Notes under the pieces: model-generated
What the model saw: only the letters and a program-made list of their open reading frames with translations
What the model was told of the DNA's origin: nothing
The model's database searches: none
Program-made: the position numbers and the translations under genes
Part shown: piece by piece, positions 1-11,292 of the stretch
Layout: each line of letters starts with the position of its first letter
How positions within the stretch are numbered: the stretch's first letter is position 1
NCBI RefSeq assembly: GCF_040869045.1
Contig: NC_090319.1
Span: forward strand, 235,655,832 to 235,719,831
Source of the DNA: Eurosta solidaginis
Taxonomy: Eukaryota; Arthropoda; Insecta; Diptera; Tephritidae
DNA: 64,000 nucleotides
Direction of reading: 5' to 3'

Positions 1-314
1 GGCACACATCTTAGATCGCTAATTAATATGAACGAAATCGGACTATAGCCAGGCCTACTTTTTCGATATCGAAAATTTTGAAATACCGAGAAAGTGCGAT
101 AATTCATTACCAAAGACGGATAAAGCAATGATGGGTTGCGGTAGGTGGGTTGACCTTATAACGCAGAATAGAATATTACTAAAAATTTGGGACATTGGGC
201 GCGGCACCGCCCACTTTTAAACTAAGATAATTTAAAAGTTTTGGAAGCTGTAATTTGGCAGTCGTTGAAGATATCATGATGAAATTTTACAGGATGGTTA
301 CGCCTATTACTATA
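1..314 (+). mobile_element. DINE-1-like element, internal fragment cut by the window edge and a Helitron
   Basis: Non-coding sequence with the recurring phrases of the DINE-1-like family seen intact at 1231-4234: a 'cggactataaccacgccc' box, a 'cgatatcgaaaatttcgaaa' box, 'gggcgtggcaccgcccac' and 'tgaagatatcatgatgaaatt'. It begins off-window and stops abruptly at the CTAG terminus of the Helitron fragment at 315. The host sequence interrupted there (cctattactata) continues in other copies with tatgt, which fits Helitron insertion between A and T. Confidence 0.75.
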
Positions 315-326
315 CTAGTTTTACCT

Positions 327-344
327 GGCGTACGTTGCAACGCC
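327..344 (-). other. Helitron 3' terminal hairpin
   Basis: A 5-bp stem (GGCGT/ACGCC) with an 8-nt loop lies eight bases inside the terminal CTAG at 315-318. Such hairpins act as the transposition terminator of Helitrons. Its position just after the helicase untranslated tail supports the boundary call. Confidence 0.65.
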
Positions 345-454
345 CGAGATCGAATGAATGTTGCGTTATTTTTTCTGTTTTGTTTGTTGATAATTTAGTT
401 TATTTTTCTCTAAATTGAATTGAATTTTGTATGCATATTTGGTGAAATTTTCGT

Positions 455-1062
455 TTAAAAGATTTTATTATTGTATCTTATTGTAATACATGTGGGTCCA
501 CAATATTTTTGGTTTTTTTCCTTCGGTGCAAAGATAAACAAATTTTTTGGCGTTCCAACTCTAGAGCAAGCAACATATAACTGGCCATGGGAAAAGCACG
601 GACTCGCTAAATTTGATCTTGCAACAGTAAGCGATTGTCCTTGTGCTTTTTTGATTGTAATTGCAATAGCAAGGCGTACAGGAAACCGTACGCGCTTAAA
701 ATTGAATGGCAAATCTGTAGGAATTATTGAGGTCCGTGGTATGAGCACACCTTCACTTTAGCTTTTACCGCTGATGATTGTTGCTTCGATTACATTCGGC
801 ATTAATTTCTTAACGCGAAGTCTGGTTCCATTGCACAATTTTGGTGGGTCTAAATTCCGAGGAAGCATGATTGGTGAGACAATTTTCAAAGTTAATATAT
901 GCGCAGTCATTCCAGGTGGTTCTAAAGAGTTTAGAAATTCAATTGGATAATTCAAAATTTGATCTTCTTCTGTAGCTGTGTCGATCGATTTATATTTCGT
1001 CACTTCTCCTAGAATTTGGTTTTGAATGCGATCATTGATTTTGTTAACATGATCTTTTTGGG
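455..1062 (-). pseudogene. Helitron PIF1-type helicase, C-terminal remnant
   Basis: The helicase unwinds DNA during rolling-circle transposition. Two adjoining frames are visible. The upstream one (about 1062-758) holds the block around [15 protein letters not shown] and [16 protein letters not shown]. The downstream one (748-455) holds IPTDLPFNFKRVRFPVRLA, AQGQSL and LYVACSRVGTPKNLFIFAP. These correspond to the last motifs (V-VI region) of Helitron helicases. A frameshift with a stop separates them near 750-758, and the Rep domain and Walker motifs are absent. The product cannot be functional. Confidence 0.85.
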
Positions 1063-1230
1063 AGCTAAGATTGCTCCTTCGGATAGCAAAAAAAAAATTT
1101 AGTATAAAATTCTTAATTATGGAATATGAAAAACCTTCGTCTTGATCGAAGGAACCTATAGCTAAAATCTGGTGCTGATTGAAGTGTCGGAAATACGTTT
1201 CCATAGCGAGTACACACATAGAGTTTAATT

Positions 1231-4200
1231 TTTATACTCAGTTGAGCAGAGCTTACAGAGTATAATAACTTTGATTGGATAACGGATGGTTGTACAGGTA
1301 TAAAGGAATCGAGATAGATATAGACTTCCATATATCAAAATCATCAGTATCGAAAAAAAATTTGATTGAGCCATGTCCGTCCGTCCGTCCGTCCGTCTGC
1401 CCGTTAACACGATAACTTGAGTAAATTTTGAGGTATCTTGATGAAATTTGGTATGTAGATTCCTGGGCACTCATCTCAGATCGCTATTTAAAATGAACGA
1501 TATCGGACTATAACCACGCTCATTTTTTCGATATCGAAAATTTCGAAAAACCGAAAAAATGCGATAATTAATTGCCAAAGGCGGATAAAGCGATAAAACT
1601 TGGTAGCTGTAATTTGTCAGTCGTTGAAGATATCATGATGAAATTTGGCAGGAACGTTACTACTATTACTATATATGTTCTAAATAAAAATTAGCAAAAT
1701 TGGATGAAGAACATGTCCACTTTTTAAAAAAATTTTTTTTAATTCAAATTTTAACAAAAAATTTAATATCTTTACTGTATATAAGTAAATTAAGTCAAAA
1801 TTCAACTCCAGTAATGATATGATACAAAAAAGTACAAAAAAAAATAAGAAAATTTCAAAATGGGCGTGGCTCCGCCCATTTTCATTTAGTTTGTCTAGAA
1901 TACTTTTAATGCCATAAGTCGAACAAAAATTTACCAATCCTTCTGAAATTTGGTAGGGGCATAGACTCTATGACGGTAATTGTTTTCAGTGAAAATGCGC
2001 GAAATCGGTGGAAGCCACGCCCAGTTTTTATACACAGTCCACCATCTGGCCTTCCTCTCGGCCGTTAACACAATAACTTGAGCAAAAACCGATATATCTT
2101 TACTAAACTTAGTCCACGTACTTATCTGAACTAACTTTATCTTGGTATAAAAAATGGCCGAAATCCGACCATAACCACGCCCACTTTATCGATATCGAAA
2201 ATTACGAAAAATGAAAAAAATGCCATAATTCTATACCAAATACGAAGAAAGGGATGAAACATGGTAATTGGATTGGTTTATTGACGCAAAATATAACTTT
2301 GGAAAAAAATTTGTAAAATGGGTGTGACACCTACCATATTAAGTAGAAGAAAATGAAAAAGTTCTACAAGGCGAAATCAACAGCGTTTGGAATCTTGTCA
2401 GGAATACTGTTAGTGGTATTGCATATATAAATAAATTAGCAGTACCCGGCAGATGATTTTCTGGATCACCTGGTCCACATTTTGGTCGATATCGCGAAAA
2501 CGCCTTCACATATACATCTAAGTGCCACTCACTCTTAAAACCCTCATTAATACCTTTAATTTGATATCCATATCGTACAAACACATTCTAGAGTCACCCC
2601 TGGCCCACCCTAATGGCGATATCTCGAAAAGGCGTCCACCTATAGACCTACTGCCCACTCCCTCTTAAAATGCCCACTAGCACCTTTCGTTATTTACCCA
2701 TATCGTACAAACATTCTAGAGTCACCCCTGGCCCACCCTAATGGAGATATCTCAAAAAGGCGTCCACCTATAGACCTAATGCCCACTCCCTCTTAAAATG
2801 CTCAGTAACGCCTTTCGTTTGATACCCATATCGTAGAAACATTCTAGAGTCACCCCTGGCCCACCCTAATGGCGATATCTCGAAAAAGCGTCCACCTATA
2901 GACCTAATGCCCACTCCCTCCTAAAATGCTCAGTAACACCTTTCGTTTGATACCCATATCGTCACCTCTGGCCCACCCTAATGACGATATCTCGAAAAGG
3001 TGTCCACCTATAGACCTAATGCCTACTCCCTCTTAAAATGCTCAGTAACACCTTTCGTTTGATACCCACATCGTACAAACATTCTAGAATCACCCCTGGC
3101 CCACCCTAATGGCGATATCTCGAAAAGGCGTCCACCTATAGACCTACTGCCCACTCCCTCTTAAAATGCTCAGTAACACCTTTCGTTTGATACCCATATC
3201 GTACAAACACATTCTAGAGTCCCCCCTGGCCCACCCTAATGGCGATATCTCAAAAAGGCGTCCACCCATAGACCTAATGCCCACTCCCTCTTAAAATGCT
3301 CAGTAACACCTTTCGTTTGATACCCATATCGTACAAACATTCTAGAGTCACCCCTGGTCCACCTTTATGGCGAGATCTCGAAAAGGCTTCCACCTATAGA
3401 ACTAAGGATTACTCCCTTTTAAAATACCCCTTACCACCTTTCATTTGATACCCATATCGTAAAAACACATTCTAGAGTCACCCCTGGCCCACCCTAATGG
3501 CGATATTTCCAAAAGGCGTCCATCTATAGACCTAATGCCCACTCCCTTTTAAAATGCTCAGTAACACCTTTCGTTTGATACCCATATCGTACAAACATTC
3601 TAGAGTCACCCCTGGCCCACCCTGATGGCGACATCTCGAAAAGCGTCCACCTATAGACCTAATGCCCACTCCTTCTTAAAATGCTCAGTAACACCTTTCA
3701 TTTGATTCCCATATCGTACAAACACATTCTGGAGTCACCCCAGGTCCACCTTTATGGCGATTTCTCGAAAAGGCGTTCACCTATAGAACTAAAGCCCATT
3801 CCCTTTTAAAATACTCATTACCACCTTTCATTTGATACCCATATCGTACAAACTCATTCTAGAGTCACCTCTGGCCCACCTTAATGGCGATATCCCGAAA
3901 AGGCGTCTACCGATAGACCTAAGGCCCGCTCCCTCTTAAAATGCTCAGTAACACCTTTCATTTGATACCCATATCGTACAAACAAATTCTAGATTCAGCC
4001 CTGGTCCACCTTTATGGCGATATCCCTAAATGGCGTCCATCCATAGAACTATGGCCTACTCTCTCTTAAAATACTCTTTAATACCTTCCATTTGATACAC
4101 ATGTCATACAACCACATTCCAGGGTTACCCTAGGTTCATTTTCCTACATGGTGATTTTCCTTATTTTGTCTCCATAGCTCTCAACTAAGTATGTAATGTT

Positions 4201-4234
4201 CGGTTACACCCGAACTTAGCCTTCCTTACTTGTT
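1231..4234 (+). mobile_element. DINE-1-like non-autonomous rolling-circle element, near full length
   Basis: Non-coding, about 3.0 kb. The 5' end (TATACTCAGTTGAG) and a site near the 3' end (CTCAACTAAGTATG) form subterminal inverted repeats with one mismatch. A GTCC/GTCY microsatellite sits near 1375-1400. The 3' end has a hairpin GTTCGG-TTACAC-CCGAAC followed by TTAGCCTTCCTTACTTGTT. These are hallmarks of DINE-1/Helentron-associated elements. The body has several homologous blocks around 'accacgcccac', then a long tandem array (2460-4135). No transposase is encoded, so mobilisation would be in trans. Short open frames inside are chance. Confidence 0.8.
2460..4135 (+). repeat. Tandem array of ~120-130 bp units inside the DINE-1-like element
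   Basis: About 13 degenerate copies of a unit with constant landmarks: 'ttctagagtcacccctgg', 'ggcgatatctcgaaaaggcg', 'tccacctatagacctaat' and 'cacctttcgtttgatac'. Unit starts recur near 2586, 2710, 2842, 3080, 3210, 3340, 3466, 3598, 3727, 3857, 3987 and 4116; one unit near 2958 lost its first part. Divergence grows toward the 3' end. A shorter run of the same unit is at 7506-7880. Confidence 0.9.
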
Positions 4235-4389
4235 ATATCTAATATATAAAATTCTTCTGTCACGGTTTTAGAAGCTGAACTCCTCCGAAACGGCTGAACC
4301 GATTCTCATGAAATTTTGTGAGCATATTGGGTAGGTCTGAGAATCGGCCAACGTCTACCTTTTTTCGCTACGTGCCTAGAGTCTTGAGG

Positions 4390-5480
4390 TCAAAACGTGG
4401 ACCCGGGTACCCCTAGAATGTGGTTATACAATATGGACATCAAATGAAAGGTGTTGATGAGTGCTTTAGTAGAGGGTAATTTTCATACCCCTGAGTGACT
4501 AGGGTCCCGAGATATAGGCCAAAGCGTGGACCCGGGTGCCCCTAGAGTGTGTTTATAGAATATGGATATCAAATGAAAGCTGTTGATGAGTGCTTTAGTA
4601 GAGGGTAATTTTCATACCCCTGAGTGACTAGGGTCTCGAGATATAGGCCAAAACGTGGACCCGGGTACCCCTAGAGTGTGTTTATACAATATGGATATAA
4701 AATGAAAGCTGTTGATGAGCGCTATAGTACAGGATAATTTTCATACAACTGGGAGGCTAGGGCTCGAGATATAGCCCAAAACGTGGACCCGGGTACCCCT
4801 AGGATGTGTTTATACAATATGGATATCAAATGAAAGCTGTTGATGAGTTCTATAGTACAGGATAATTTTCATACAACTGTGATGCTAGGGTCTCGAGTTA
4901 TAGCCCAAAACGTGGACCCGGGTACCCTAGAATGTGTTTATACAATATGGATATCAAATGAAAGCTTTTGATGAGTGCTATAGTACAGAATAATTTTCAT
5001 ACAACTGGGAGGATAGGGTCTCGAGATATAGCCCAAAACGTGGACCCGGATACACATGTAATATGTTTTTACATTACGGGTATAGTACGGGATAATTTTC
5101 ATACAACTGGGAGGATAGAGTCTCGAGATATAGCCCAAAACGTGGAGTCGGATACACCTAGAATATGGTTTTACATTATGGGTATCAAAATGAAGCTGTT
5201 GATGTATGCTTTAGTACAGAGTAAGTTTTATACCGCTGGGTGACTACGGTCTCGAGATATAAGCCAAAACATAGACCTGGATACACCTAGTATGTGTTTT
5301 TATATTATGGGTATCACATTGATGCTGTTGATGTGTGCTATAATACAGAGTAAGTTTTACGCCGCTGAGTGACTAGGGTCTCAAAATATAGGCCAAAACA
5401 TGTACCCGGATACCGCTAGAATGTGTGTATTATGGCTATCAAATGAAAGCTGTTGCTGAGAGCTCTGAAGTTCATTGTGA
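4390..5480 (+). repeat. Tandem array of ~115-120 bp units inside Helitron H1
   Basis: Eight to nine copies with landmarks 'cgtggacccgggtacccct', 'atatggatatcaaatgaaag', 'gttgatgagtgctttagt' and 'agggtctcgagatatagg'. Divergence increases downstream. The reverse complement of this unit aligns with the DINE-1-like unit over its most conserved half (see findings). Confidence 0.9.
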
Positions 5481-5667
5481 TATTCGACTTAGTCGCATCA
5501 ACCTGGCAAAACTGATAAATATGCATGCGAAGACGAAATAAAGACAAGAATTAATAATACCCACATACCTATTTGCATACGTGCAATTCGATTTGCCTGA
5601 AATTTCGTATATAAATTTGCCTATATTAGTATTTACGATGCTTTTTGCCGGGAAGTATAATAGAGAC

Positions 5668-5760
5668 GGACTGGGACTGGGGTTAGGACTAGGACAGGGA
5701 CTGAGACTGAGACTCGGAGTGGGACTGGGACTGAGACTCGGAATGGGACTGAAACAAAAT
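5668..5760 (+). repeat. GGGACT/GAGACT microsatellite in Helitron H1
   Basis: Imperfect hexamer run (gggact, ggact, gagact variants). The reverse-complement run occurs at the equivalent place in Helitron H2 (about 11680-11775), so it is part of the family rather than a local accident. It creates artefactual open frames rich in Gly/Leu or Pro/Val. Confidence 0.85.
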
Positions 5761-5993
5761 ACATACCACCCTCTGGGACTGGCAGTAAGAGATGAAGAAG
5801 AAGGAGAAAAACTTCAGAGAAGAGAAAAGAGAGAAGGAGACTGAGAAAGAGATAGAATGAGACGAAGATGGAGGTGAAGCGAAAAAGACGGAGGGAGGAG
5901 TGAATAAAGAGATTAGGAAAAAGTGTAGAGGGGTAGAGCAGAGTTAGACGGAAAAAGCTTATTAAAATGTATACAGATAGGCCGCGAATTTAG

Positions 5994-6011
5994 GGCAGAA
6001 CAACGTCTGCC
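5994..6011 (+). other. Helitron H1 3' hairpin
   Basis: GGCAGA and TCTGCC pair perfectly around a 6-nt loop (ACAACG). CTAG follows 7 nt later. Same hairpin, on the minus strand, at 11424-11441. Confidence 0.9.
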
Positions 6012-6022
6012 GGGTCTGCTAG

Positions 6023-6169
6023 TATGTATATAGATGTAAATAGACTAAAGCTAACGAATTGTTTAACTGCGGCAGATTATTAAACGTCCAAAAGGAATAA
6101 CAGCTAAACTCAAATATGCAATCAAACTTTAGGTGTTAAAATAACCTAAGTTTGTACGGCAGCCATATT
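6023..6169. other. Short unassigned stretch
   Basis: About 150 bp of AT-rich sequence between Helitron H1 and the next repeat. I see no coding potential or repeat signature. Confidence 0.5.
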
Positions 6170-6485
6170 CCTGAAAAGTCCCATTTGTAGGGAAGGTGCC
6201 ACGCCCCTTTTTCCCCAATTCCACATTTTACTGGAGGTGTTAGGACTTAACATCATATAGCTCCTTACCAATTTTCATTATCCATAGATATGCAGATGAT
6301 ATATTCCATTTGTATGGGAAGTGCCACGCCCCCCTTTTCCCAATTCCACTTTTTCTCGGTGGTGTTAGGGATTGACCTCATATAACTCCTTACTCAATGT
6401 TCTGGCATGTATACCTTCAGAGTTATGCAGTACCAAAGATTTGATTTGTATGGGAGGTGCCACCCCCCTTTTATATATCAATTCA
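6170..6485 (+). repeat. Short interspersed repeat with ~125-bp periodicity ('ggtgccacgcccc' boxes)
   Basis: Three degenerate units, each with 'catttgtatgggaggtgccacgcccc', 'caattccacattt' and 'gtgttaggacttaac..catataactcctta'. The same unit interrupts the second Helitron helicase copy at 11009-11292, so it is a mobile or dispersed repeat. No coding capacity and no termini that I can define. Confidence 0.7.
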
Positions 6486-6489
6486 ATTA

Positions 6490-7505
6490 AATATTATTTC
6501 TAAAATATTTGTACAGTAAGATTTACATCTCTTTTTGCACAACAAAAAAAACAACACTCAGATCCAGAAAATAGTTAAAAGTAGTTAACGATAAATTAAC
6601 GATAAATTAAATTAAATCAATCAATAAGTATATTAAACCACGTAACAAAAAATAAGTACAAAGTACATTATGTAAATGGTTCAATTTGTGAAAAAGTATT
6701 TACATAGGACATCCTTGAAGTTACTTCCGTTCAATTTGCATTTTATGCCAGCAAGTATTGAATTTCAAATTCTAACAGCATTGATAAAAACATTCTAGTA
6801 GAGTTCTTAAGGATAAAATATGGCAACATGAGGTTAAGACAGCGCTCCGATTGTGGAAAGATAAGTTTTTCATAAAGATAATTTGGAGTATTCGTATACA
6901 TTAAACGAAATAGAAATATACAGTTTCTGGCTTTTAAATAGGCAGCGATGTCACATCCCAGTAGCGATGTTCTCCATGCAGATATGTGGTCAAACCTACG
7001 TATTCCATATACATAACGCGTAATTTCATTAAATGCAATATCAACTTAATCCGCGGACTGAGAGTCAAGCTTGCTATATACTAGTTCAGAGTAGGTTAGG
7101 GTAGGCAAAATAATTTGACGGGCAAGCCTCTTTCGAATATGAATTGGAGTAAATGGTGCTGACTGCCTCAGGTTACGTAGAGTAACATACACTTTGCCTA
7201 CAGCTGAACTTATGTGGTTTACACAACTTAAATTTGTGATAATAACGAAGCCCAAGTTGGTGATTTTTTCAACTATTTCAAGAGAGTTGTTGTTTAAATA
7301 AATATTAGGAATACTAGTAAGATTTATTTTATTTTTGAAAACTGGTAAGGCATACGACTTATTTGAGTTAAGTTGAAGGCAATTTCGTGTAGACCATCGT
7401 GATATAGCTAGTAAATCCTCATTCAGCTTTACCGTTATTGCATTAATATTATCAAAACGACCAGATAGTTACAGCTGAACGTCATCAGCATATGCATGCA
7501 TATTA
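6490..7505 (-). pseudogene. LINE reverse transcriptase, 3'-end fragment
   Basis: On the minus strand the fragment begins at the RT active-site region (HAYADD near 7490, followed by a stop) and runs through a conserved C-terminal region: LGFVIITNLSCVNH-like, SAPFTPIHIRKRLA, TYSELVYS (7255-7046), then ITRYVYG, FDHIS and LYEKLIFP further down to about 6770. The same order occurs in the LINE at 28022-29619, so both are one non-LTR family (CR1/jockey-like by motif style; clade uncertain). It is 5' truncated and contains stops and frameshifts. Confidence 0.8.
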
Positions 7506-7890
7506 GTCGATATTTCTAAAACGCCTTCACATGTACAACTAACGGTCAATCCCTTTTAAAGCCCTCATTAATACCTTTAATTTGATACCCATATCGTACA
7601 AACACATTATAGAGTCGATACCTTGAAAAGGCGTCCACCTCTAGAACTAATGCCCGCTCTCTTTTAAAATACTCATTAACACCTTTCATTTGATACCAAA
7701 ACACATTCTACAGTCACTCCTGGTCCACATTTATGGCGATATCTCGAAAAGGCGTCCACCTATAGAACTAACGCCAACTCCCTTTTAAAATACTCTTTAA
7801 TAGCTTTCATTTGATACCCATGTCATACAAACACATTCCAGGGTTACCCTAGGTTCATTTTCCTATATGGTGATTTTCCTTTATTTGACA
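7506..7890 (+). mobile_element. DINE-1-like element, tandem-array fragment
   Basis: About three units of the 120-bp repeat ('ctagagtc', 'ggcgatatctcgaaaagg', 'cacctttcatttgatacc') followed by the segment that normally trails the array ('cattccagggttaccctagg' and 'tgattttccttt'). The 5' half and true 3' end are missing. The next 140 bp (7891-8030) are unassigned. Confidence 0.75.
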
Positions 7891-8030
7891 AAGGATGAAG
7901 GAAAATCGTTCCAAAAAACGTCACCCTTGGTCACCAATTTGGTCGATATTTCCTAAAGGTATATCATATGTAATTAAAAACCACTTATAAACCATCTACG
8001 AAACCCTTCGAAACCAACGCAGCTATAACT

Positions 8031-9534
8031 ATACTCAGATCAGCAGAGCTCACAGAATATATTAATTGTGTTCGCATAACGGTAATCCGTAACGGCATTA
8101 ACTAATCGAGATAGATATAGACTTCTATATATCAAAATGATCTGGGCGAAAAAGAAATTCATTTAACCATGTCCGCCCGTCCGTCCGTCCGTTCGTAAAC
8201 ACGACCACTTGAGTAAATTTTGAGGTATATTAATGAAATTTGGTATGTAAGTTCCTGGGCACTCATCTCAGATCGCTTTTTAAAATGAACGAAATCGGAC
8301 TATAACCACGCCCACTCTTTCGATATCGAAAATTTCGAAAAACCGAAAAAGTGCGATAATTCATTACCAAAGACGGATAAAGCGATGAATCTTGGTAGGT
8401 GGGTTAACCTTATGACGTAAAATAGAAAATTAGTAAAATTTTGGACAATGGGCATGGCACCGCATAAAAGAATGTAATTTAAAAGTTTTGCAAGCTGTGA
8501 CTTTGCAGTCATTAAAGATATCATGATGAAATTTGGCAGGAACGTTACTCCTATTACTATATGTGTGCTGTGTAAAAATTTGCAAAATCGGATGTCGAAC
8601 ACGCCCACTTTTTAAAACAAAAATTTTTTAAGTCAAATTTTAACAAAAAATTGAATATCTTTCCAGTATATAAGTAAATTATGTCAACATTCAACTCCAG
8701 TATTGTATGGTGCAACAAAATACAAAAAGGAGAGAAAATTTCAAAATGGGCGTGGCTCCGCCCTTTTTCATTTAATTTGTCCAGGATACTTTTAATGCCA
8801 TAAGTCGAACAAAAATTTACCAATCCTTGTGAAATTTGGTAGGGGCATAGACTCTATGCCGGTAACTGTTTTCTGTGAAAATGGGCGAAATCGGTTGAAG
8901 CCACGCCATGTTTTTATACACAGTCGACCGTCTGTCCTCCCTCTTGATTGTTAACACGATAACTTGAGCAAAATCTGTATATCTTTAATAAACTTAGTTC
9001 ACGTAATTAACTAAACTCATTTTTTCAAAAATGGGCAAAATCCGACTATTACCACGCCCACTTTTTCGATATCGAAAATTTCGAAAAATAAAAAAAATTC
9101 CATAATTCTATACAAAAGAGGGTGATTGGTTTGGTTTTTTGACGCAAAATATAACTTTGGAAAAAACTTTGTTTTATTAAGTAGAAGAAAATGAAAAATT
9201 TCTGCAGGGCGAAATAAAAAGCCCTTGGAAACAAAGCAGGAATACTGTTCGTGGTATTACATATATAAGCGGTGCTTGACACATGATGTTCTGGGTCACC
9301 CTGGTCAACATTTTGGTCGATAACTCGAAAACGCCTTCACATATACAACTAAGGCCCACTCCCTTTTAAAATACTCTTTAATACCTTCCATTTGATACCC
9401 ATGTCATACAAACACATTCCAGGGTTGCGTAGGTTCACTTTCCTACATAGTGATTTTCCTTTATTTTGTATCCAAAGCTCTCAGCTGAGTATGTATTGTT
9501 CGGTTACACCCGAACTTAGCCTTCCTTACTTGTT
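8031..9534 (+). mobile_element. DINE-1-like element, short-array copy
   Basis: Starts with a subterminal inverted repeat (ATACTCAGATCAG) and ends with its partner (CTCAGCTGAGTATG), the GTTCGG/CCGAAC hairpin and CTTACTTGTT. It has the GTCC microsatellite at 8170-8195 and the same internal blocks as the 3-kb copy, but only a partial tandem unit, so it is half the length. Its 3' end truncates the second Helitron fragment, which starts right after. Confidence 0.8.
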
Positions 9535-9654
9535 TCTATTTTGCTTGTTGATAATTTAGTTTATTGTTCTGTAAATTGAATTGAACTTTGTACGCATATT
9601 TGGTGAAATTTTCGTTTAAAACATTTTATTATTGTATCTTATTGTAATATATAT
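9535..9654 (-). mobile_element. Helitron copy 2, 3' untranslated part
   Basis: Matches 378-490 of Helitron copy 1 ('gttgataatttagttta', 'gcatatttggtgaaattttc', 'attattgtatcttattg'). The terminal hairpin and CTAG are absent, cut off by the preceding DINE-1-like element. It is separated from its helicase part by a nested DINE-1-like element. Confidence 0.8.
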
Positions 9655-10454
9655 TTTTATACCCAGCTTTATTTGTACACAGGGTATTATAACTTTGATT
9701 GGATAACAGTTGGTTGTACACGTATAAAGGAATCGAGATAGGTATAGACTTCCAAATATCAAAATCATAAAAAAACAATTTGATTTAGCCATGTCCGTCC
9801 GTCTGTCCGTTAACACGATAACTTGAGTAAATCGGATGATAACCACGCCCACTTTTTATATATATAACATTGTGGAAAACACAAAATAATTTTAAATGGG
9901 CGTGGCAGGGCCCACTTGTGATAAAATCAATTTTACAAATATTATTAATCATAAATCAAAAAAATCAATTTTACAAATATTATTAATTATAAATCAAAAA
10001 TCGTTAAACCTATCGTACCAAAATTCGGTAGAGAGGTTGCCTTTACTATAAGGAATGCTTCGAATTAACGAAATCGTTTAAGAACCACTCCTACTTTTAT
10101 ATAAAAGATTTTTAAGAGAGTCATGGACGAATAAAATAAGCTATATCTTTGCAAAAAAGAGCTTTATATCAATGGTATTTCATTTCCCAAGTGGATTTAT
10201 AACAAAAATAGGAAAAACTTCAAATTTAAAAAAATGGGCGTAGAACCGCCCCTTTTATGACTGAGCAATTTTCTTTGTTTCGGGGGCCATAACCCGAAGA
10301 AAAATTAGTTCAAAATAGAACCATATGTATATGTATTATTGCGCAGCCTTGTAACACTATTAAGCACACAAAAAAAAAACAACAACAGCATTTCAAGTGT
10401 ACAGCTGGGTATGTAATGTTCGGTTTCACCCGAACTTAGACTTCCTTACTTGTT
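9655..10454 (+). mobile_element. DINE-1-like element nested in Helitron copy 2
   Basis: About 800 bp, with a perfect 10-bp subterminal inverted repeat (ATACCCAGCT near 9659; AGCTGGGTAT near 10404) and the GTTCGG/CCGAAC hairpin then CTTACTTGTT. It splits a Helitron sequence that is contiguous in copy 1 around 490-510, with T residues on both sides. This gives a clean relative age: it is younger than the Helitron fragment. Confidence 0.82.
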
Positions 10455-10995
10455 GGTTTTTTCGTCCGGTGCAAGGATAAACAAATTTTTTGGCGTTCCA
10501 ACTCTAGAGCAAGCAACATTTAGATGTCCATTGGAAAAGCACGGACTCTGTAAATTTAATCCTGCAACAGTAAGCGATTGTCCTTGTGCTTTGTTGATTG
10601 TAATTGCAAAAGCAAGGCGTACAGGAAACTTTACGCGCTTAAAGTCGAATGGCAAAGCTTTAGGAATCATTGAGATCCGTGGTATGAGCAACATCTTCAC
10701 CTTTGCCTTTACCGCTGATGATTGTTGCTTCGATTACATTCGGCATTAATTTCTTAACGCAAAGTCTGGTTCCATTGCACAATTTTGGTGGGTCTAAATT
10801 CCGAGGAAGCATGATTGGTGAGACAATTTTCAAAGTTAATATATGCGCAGGCATCCCAGGTGGTTCTAAAGAGTTTAGAAACTCAATTGGATAATTCACA
10901 ATTTGATCTTCATGTGTAAGTGTCGATCGATTTATATTTCATCACTTCACCAGGAATTTGGTTTTGATTAGATTTTGTTAACATGATCATTTTTG
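10455..10995 (-). pseudogene. Helitron helicase C-terminal remnant, second copy
   Basis: Two frames: 10899-10660 ([33 protein letters not shown]) and 10700-10446 ([50 protein letters not shown]). They overlap through a one-base insertion near 10690. Substitutions differ from copy 1, so the two copies decayed independently. Not functional. Confidence 0.85.
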
Positions 10996-11008
10996 GGGAG
11001 CTAGGATT

Positions 11009-11292
11009 GCTGGAGGTGTTAGGACTTAACGTCATATAACTCCTTACCAATTTTAATTATCCTACTATTACTACATCCAGAGATATGCAGTATGATATAT
11101 TCCATTTGTATGGGAGGTGCCACGCCCCCTTGTTCCAATTCCACATTTTCTTGGCGGTATTAGGTATTGACCTCATATAACTCCTTACTGAATTTCAATC
11201 TTCTGGCATCTATACCTTCAGAGTTATGCAGTACCAAAGATTCCATTTGTATGGGAGGTGCTACGCCCTCTTTATATATCGAAATTATTTTT
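11009..11292 (+). repeat. 'ggtgccacgcccc' repeat inserted in Helitron copy 2
   Basis: Two to three units like those at 6170-6485. Comparison with Helitron copy 1, where the flanks are joined around 1080-1130, shows it interrupts the Helitron, although the exact junctions are blurred. Confidence 0.65.

Larger units (their letters stand above)
315..1230 (-). mobile_element. Helitron 3' end with helicase C-terminus (copy 1)
   Basis: Read on the minus strand, this fragment carries the end of a Rep-helicase polyprotein, an AT-rich 3' untranslated stretch, a short hairpin (GGCGT/ACGCC at 327-344) and a terminal CTAG at 315-318 followed by T. Helicase, then hairpin, then CTRR terminus before T is the canonical 3' end of a Helitron. 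The 5' part is missing: the fragment abuts a DINE-1-like element near 1231. A second copy lies at 9535-11405. It is dead, since only the helicase tail remains and it is frameshifted. Confidence 0.8.
4238..6022 (+). mobile_element. Non-autonomous Helitron H1, complete
   Basis: Begins with TC directly after A (4237) and ends with CTAG (6019-6022) directly before T (6023), with a 6-bp-stem hairpin 7 nt inside the 3' end. This is the textbook Helitron signature with insertion between A and T and no target duplication. It sits a few bases beyond the end of the DINE-1-like element. The interior is non-coding: a tandem array (4390-5480), then a GGGACT-rich microsatellite (5668-5760) and a purine-rich tail. 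A relative with the same 3' end lies at 11413-12827. Confidence 0.88.

Noticed and set aside
1680..2584. Short minus-strand frames in DINE-1-like elements (also 8300-9359, 9616-9852)
   Set aside because: Recur in every copy only because the repeat is conserved; they have no shared protein and differ in frame and length between copies.
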